The position numbers and the translations under genes were made by a program. Under the pieces are notes generated by a model. The model worked only from the letters and a program-made list of their open reading frames with translations, did not search any database and was not told where the DNA came from. This document shows, one piece after another, positions 17,290-20,168 of a stretch of DNA of 20,168 nucleotides; the stretch's first letter is position 1; the number at the start of each line of letters is the position of its first letter. Source of the stretch: Acanthamoeba lenticulata (lineage: Eukaryota > Discosea > Longamoebia > Acanthamoebidae). The stretch spans positions 1 through 20,168 of the forward strand of contig NAVB01000749.1 of NCBI GenBank assembly GCA_002179805.1. The letters are read 5' to 3'.

Positions 17290-17704
17290 GCTGCCGCAAG
17301 GGTGCTGTGTTGCTCTCTGCTTTTCTTCGTTCAGCGCTTTTTCTTGCCTTTTCTCTGCCGTTGGCGGCAAATTAACTGTGAAATGACGTGCAACGTTCTC
17401 CCTGGATACCGAAGTACCAGGCACCCCGAAGACGTGATCACAATGATGATTGTCTGCGCAGTGAAGCGGCCAACAACAGCGGTGGTGTTGTGGCCACCCA
17501 TTTGCCTGGTACTTCGCGCAGGAGAACATCCGCCCATTCACGCGATTGTGTGCGGAATTGGGCCAATCAAGCTTGTCTTTGGCGATTTCTCTGTTTTCTA
17601 TTTTTTCTCAGCCAATCAACTATCGGCTCCCTTCGCCGTCGACCACCGGAGCTCTTGCCTTTGTTGAAGAGACTCAAAGACCAAGAAGCGGTTGCAGGAC
17701 GAAG
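17290..17704. promoter_or_regulatory. Divergent intergenic region between the DUF5662-like and repeat-protein genes
   Basis: 415 nt shared upstream of two genes pointing apart. It holds a 14-bp inverted repeat (17410-17423 and 17503-17516) and two CCAAT motifs in GGCCAATCAAG (about 17560) and GCCAATCAAC (about 17610), the latter about 95 nt before the plus-strand ATG. Pyrimidine-rich stretches lie at 17320-17360 and 17577-17610. Open frames here show no conserved motif. Confidence 0.5.
17410..17516. repeat. 14-bp perfect inverted repeat enclosing a second imperfect one
   Basis: Outer arms CGAAGTACCAGGCA (17410-17423) and TGCCTGGTACTTCG (17503-17516) are exact reverse complements 79 nt apart. 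Inside, GGCCAACAAC and GTTGTGGCC (about 17468-17494) pair with one bulged base. The whole 107-nt unit could fold as one long hairpin or be a tiny terminal-inverted-repeat element; no clear target-site duplication was seen. Confidence 0.75.
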
Positions 17705-20168
17705 ATGCCGCTGCATCCCGTCCTCCACGCAAGCTTGGTCCTTCTCTTCGTTGTGGTCGCTTCCAGTTTGTTCTTGCCGCTGTGCACCGCGGCCACCTCG
17801 AGTACGTTCTGTGTACATTATTACCGCCCTTCCGCCTCTAACTTGTGGCCACAGTCGTAATTGTTGCTCCCGGTGACGATATAGCTCAGAAGAGCCTCAA
17901 CGAAGGGGACACGGTTCAGTTCAGCCCGGGCACCTACGCCAACCAATCCTTGATCACCCTCAACAAGAACGTCTCGTTCACGTACCTGAGCCGCCTCCTC
18001 TTGCCGCTGTTCGCGCAATGCCCATATATCTAGTCGTTTGTCGGACTGACGACGCGGCGACACAGCGTCACGGGCGACGTGGTGATTCAATTGAAAGCCG
18101 GACTCACGGGAAAGCCTTGGCTGACGATCGGATCTGGTAACACACTCTTCTTGGACGGGTCGTATACCTTCCAGTTCTCGGCATGTACGTACTCCAAGAA
18201 GCTCTTGACCAACACCTTGAGCACTCAGCTCTGGCTAACGATGAGAGTTTTTGAAAACGCGTCTGCAAAACAAAACGGGCACCCTACTAGTTGGAGTCAT
18301 GGTCATGTCGCAGGCCAGGATCGCTCTGAGCTCCGCAACGTCCCTCACGTTTGTCGGCAGTATCTCTGAAGGTATTTACCTGTGCCTTTTTCTTTATTCC
18401 ATCTGTAGAAGAACGATGATGACGATGATTTATGTGTGGGGTTGGGGGGTTTAATTGCTGCGCTTCATCTCTTCTCGTGCACCAGCCGTGGTTTTGATGG
18501 ACTCTGCTCAGTTCCTACAAGACGGGCACCTGAACGTGTCGCAAGCACCCTCGGACATCTCTGGTAGCCTTCTCGCGCGATGCGCTGGACGTGGTGTGCT
18601 TTGCTCTGACTGAATCGCTCGGCAGGCGTCCTCATCCAACTCGCTCAGAATGCAGTCTGGCAGCAGAATGGCATCGTGGATTTGGATTCAACCTCGTCGG
18701 GTACCAAGCCATCCTCCCTACTGATTCCCCTCTTTGGCTTGCGTGTGCCTGTGCGCGGCCTACTCCCGATTGACATCATCCCTCTTCTGCAGTTGTGTCG
18801 ATTGCCCAAAATGCCACATGGAATCAAAATTCTGGGGTCACGCTGAGCTTGTTGACAAGCGTGTCGGCCACGGGTACAATCACATTTTGCAAACAGCATG
18901 CGCATGTGTGCTCATGCATGACGCTCGACTCTTCTTTCGTGCTTGCCCACACTCAGCGGTGGATTTGACTGGAACTTGGAGCTCGCTGGCGTTGTGTAAG
19001 TTCACGTTGAAGAACGCTGTTGGTACCTATGACGACGAACGCCCTTGAACCAGTTGACTTACAGCCCCACAAACGCACCACTAACTGGTCACTTCAAAGG
19101 CGTCTTGTTGCATGAAGCTGGATCCTGGGACCAGGGCGGTGGCATGGAAATGGCCCTGACTGGCGCGGCCACCGGTACATCACAACAAGATGTGCTGGGT
19201 GGGAGCATGGGCTAACTGAGAGGACCTATCAGGCGTATCGTTTGAAAGCGGCACCAGCAAGTGGAGCCAGACCCAATCGCTCGTCCTCACAGCAACCGGC
19301 CCGGAGCCAGGTGAACCCAAGCGCGCTCTCCTCTTGCGTCGTTTGTTTTGTTTTGTTTTGACTCGACCTCCGCCAATCGTCTCGTCGTTGGTTGCACAGC
19401 AATCGGAGTGCAATTTAACGGCGGTGGGACTTGGATGCAACAGGCTGAGGCCACCATCACGGTGGAGAAGGAGGATTATGGTATGCAGCACCCACCTCGT
19501 GCCCACGCTCATGTCATTTGGGCTGGTCCAGTGTGTGCCTGCCTGGGGAGACCACTGATTTGTGAATGGCCTCTCAGGACTGTCGATCGATGCGGGACGT
19601 TGGACCCAGACCGCCACTGCGTGGTTGTCCGCGTCCGATCAGTCCTTCGGTTCTCTCCCCAAAGACGCGCCTTTCGTGGGCCTTCTTGCCAGCTGAAGCT
19701 GCTGACGGCGTCGTGGTTTTGGCAAACGTCGCGGTACAGGAGTTTATATGACCGGAGACGCCCAATGGCAGCAGTTGGCTGACGTCACATTGTACTGCTC
19801 CAACTCTTCGCGAGGTCCGTCCGCCTCGAGCTTCCGCTTGATTTGATCCTTTGGTTGTTGAAGAACGCAAGTGCGTGTGCGTGTGCGTGTGCGTGTGCAA
19901 GCCCAGGCGTCAATTTGCAAGGCCCGAGCTTGTGGTACCAAAATGACGGGACTCTTGCGACGCTCAGCTGCACCTCAGACAGCCTCTGTACGTGCCTGCT
20001 CTCACATGGCCAAGGAACAAACTTTACGCTCACGCACACATGTCTTTGATTTAGGCGCCAACTTCGGATCCGGTCAGTGGATGCAACGAGGCGAAGTCTC
20101 CATCAGCGTCAACGGATCCACAGGTAGTATCGCCATCTATCTGGACCATCAGCACTGCAGCCAAATTA
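17705..20168 (+). CDS. Secreted Trp-x-Gln repeat protein, probable beta-solenoid (3' end outside window)
   Basis: Not recognised as a named family. Residues 1-32 form a signal peptide (hydrophobic core LVLLFVVVASSLFLPL). Exons: 17705-17801, 17855-17981, 18066-18184, 18291-18371, 18486-18563, 18626-18700, 18793-18873, 18957-19022, 19100-19174, 19233-19310, 19400-19480, 19578-19649, 19740-19814, 19907-19987, 20055-20123, then an intron to the edge. Residues about 33-110 look like the start of a right-handed beta-helix (GDTVQFSPGTYANQS, then short Val/Ile/Leu strands). Each exon from 18291 on carries one repeat of about 22-27 residues, roughly G-V-x-L-x(4-6)-W-x-Q-x-G-x-L-x-L, with WQQ, WNQ, WDQ, WSQ, WMQ, WTQ and WYQ variants. 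All these exons are phase 1-1 and a multiple of three long. Probably a surface or cell-wall protein. Exons 3, 4 and 8 are the least certain boundaries. Confidence 0.72.
19871..19898 (+). repeat. (GTGCGT)4 tandem repeat at the end of an intron
   Basis: Four exact GTGCGT hexamers plus GTGC, directly before the acceptor CAAGCCCAG of intron 19815-19906. The unit equals the most common 5' splice-site hexamer in this window. Confidence 0.85.

Noticed and set aside
17290..17541. 84-codon upstream extension of the DUF5662-like protein
   Set aside because: No resemblance to the family and it overlaps the inverted repeat and pyrimidine tracts; M at 17289 begins just before the conserved core.
1..20168. 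tRNA, rRNA, CRISPR array or transposase gene
   Set aside because: Looked for cloverleaf-like arms, regular direct repeats with spacers and transposase motifs in the intergenic stretches on both strands; none could be supported by eye.

Overview
The window looks like nuclear DNA of a free-living amoebozoan, most likely Acanthamoeba or a close relative. The exons are GC-rich with strong third-position G/C. Nearly every gene is cut by short introns (about 53-120 nt, one of 242 nt) with GTRCGY-like donors and CAG/TAG acceptors. Genes lie only tens to hundreds of bases apart on both strands. One gene has an architecture typical of Acanthamoeba: a phosphate-binding-protein-like ectodomain fused to kinase, cyclase and kinase domains. 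Exon structures were read by eye from frame continuity, splice signals and family motifs. No RNA or similarity data were available.

Layout. (1) 1-579, minus: 5' end of UDP-glucose pyrophosphorylase, running off the left edge. (2) 580-1407: divergent intergenic region with a (TG)10 tract, an E2F-like site, a hairpin and an 18-bp tandem duplication. (3) 1408-5276, plus: PHD plus extended-PHD protein with a long coiled coil, 16 Ala-Asp repeats and a very acidic tail (3 exons). (4) 5703-12211, plus: a 1721-residue receptor in 16 exons, with signal peptide, two PstS-like domains, EGF-like motif, transmembrane helix, TKL kinase, class III cyclase domain and second TKL kinase. (5) 12489-13572, plus: phytochelatin-synthase-like peptidase with Cys/His/Asp triad (3 exons). 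(6) 13771-16413, plus: TBC-domain Rab GAP with both catalytic fingers (9 exons). (7) 16464-17289, minus: DUF5662-like protein (3 exons), convergent with the TBC gene and only 50 nt from its stop. (8) 17290-17704: divergent intergenic region with a 14-bp inverted repeat nested around a second one. (9) 17705 to the right edge, plus: a secreted repeat protein in which each Trp-x-Gln repeat of about 25 residues sits in its own exon, bounded by phase-1 introns.

The genes do not form a pathway. They cover sugar-nucleotide supply, chromatin reading, transmembrane signalling, metal/thiol chemistry, membrane traffic and cell-surface structure. The two most interesting loci are the receptor, with a damaged-looking cyclase metal site and an intron whose retention would give a membrane-anchored ectodomain alone, and the exon-per-repeat solenoid at the right edge. 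No tRNA, rRNA, CRISPR array or transposase gene was seen.
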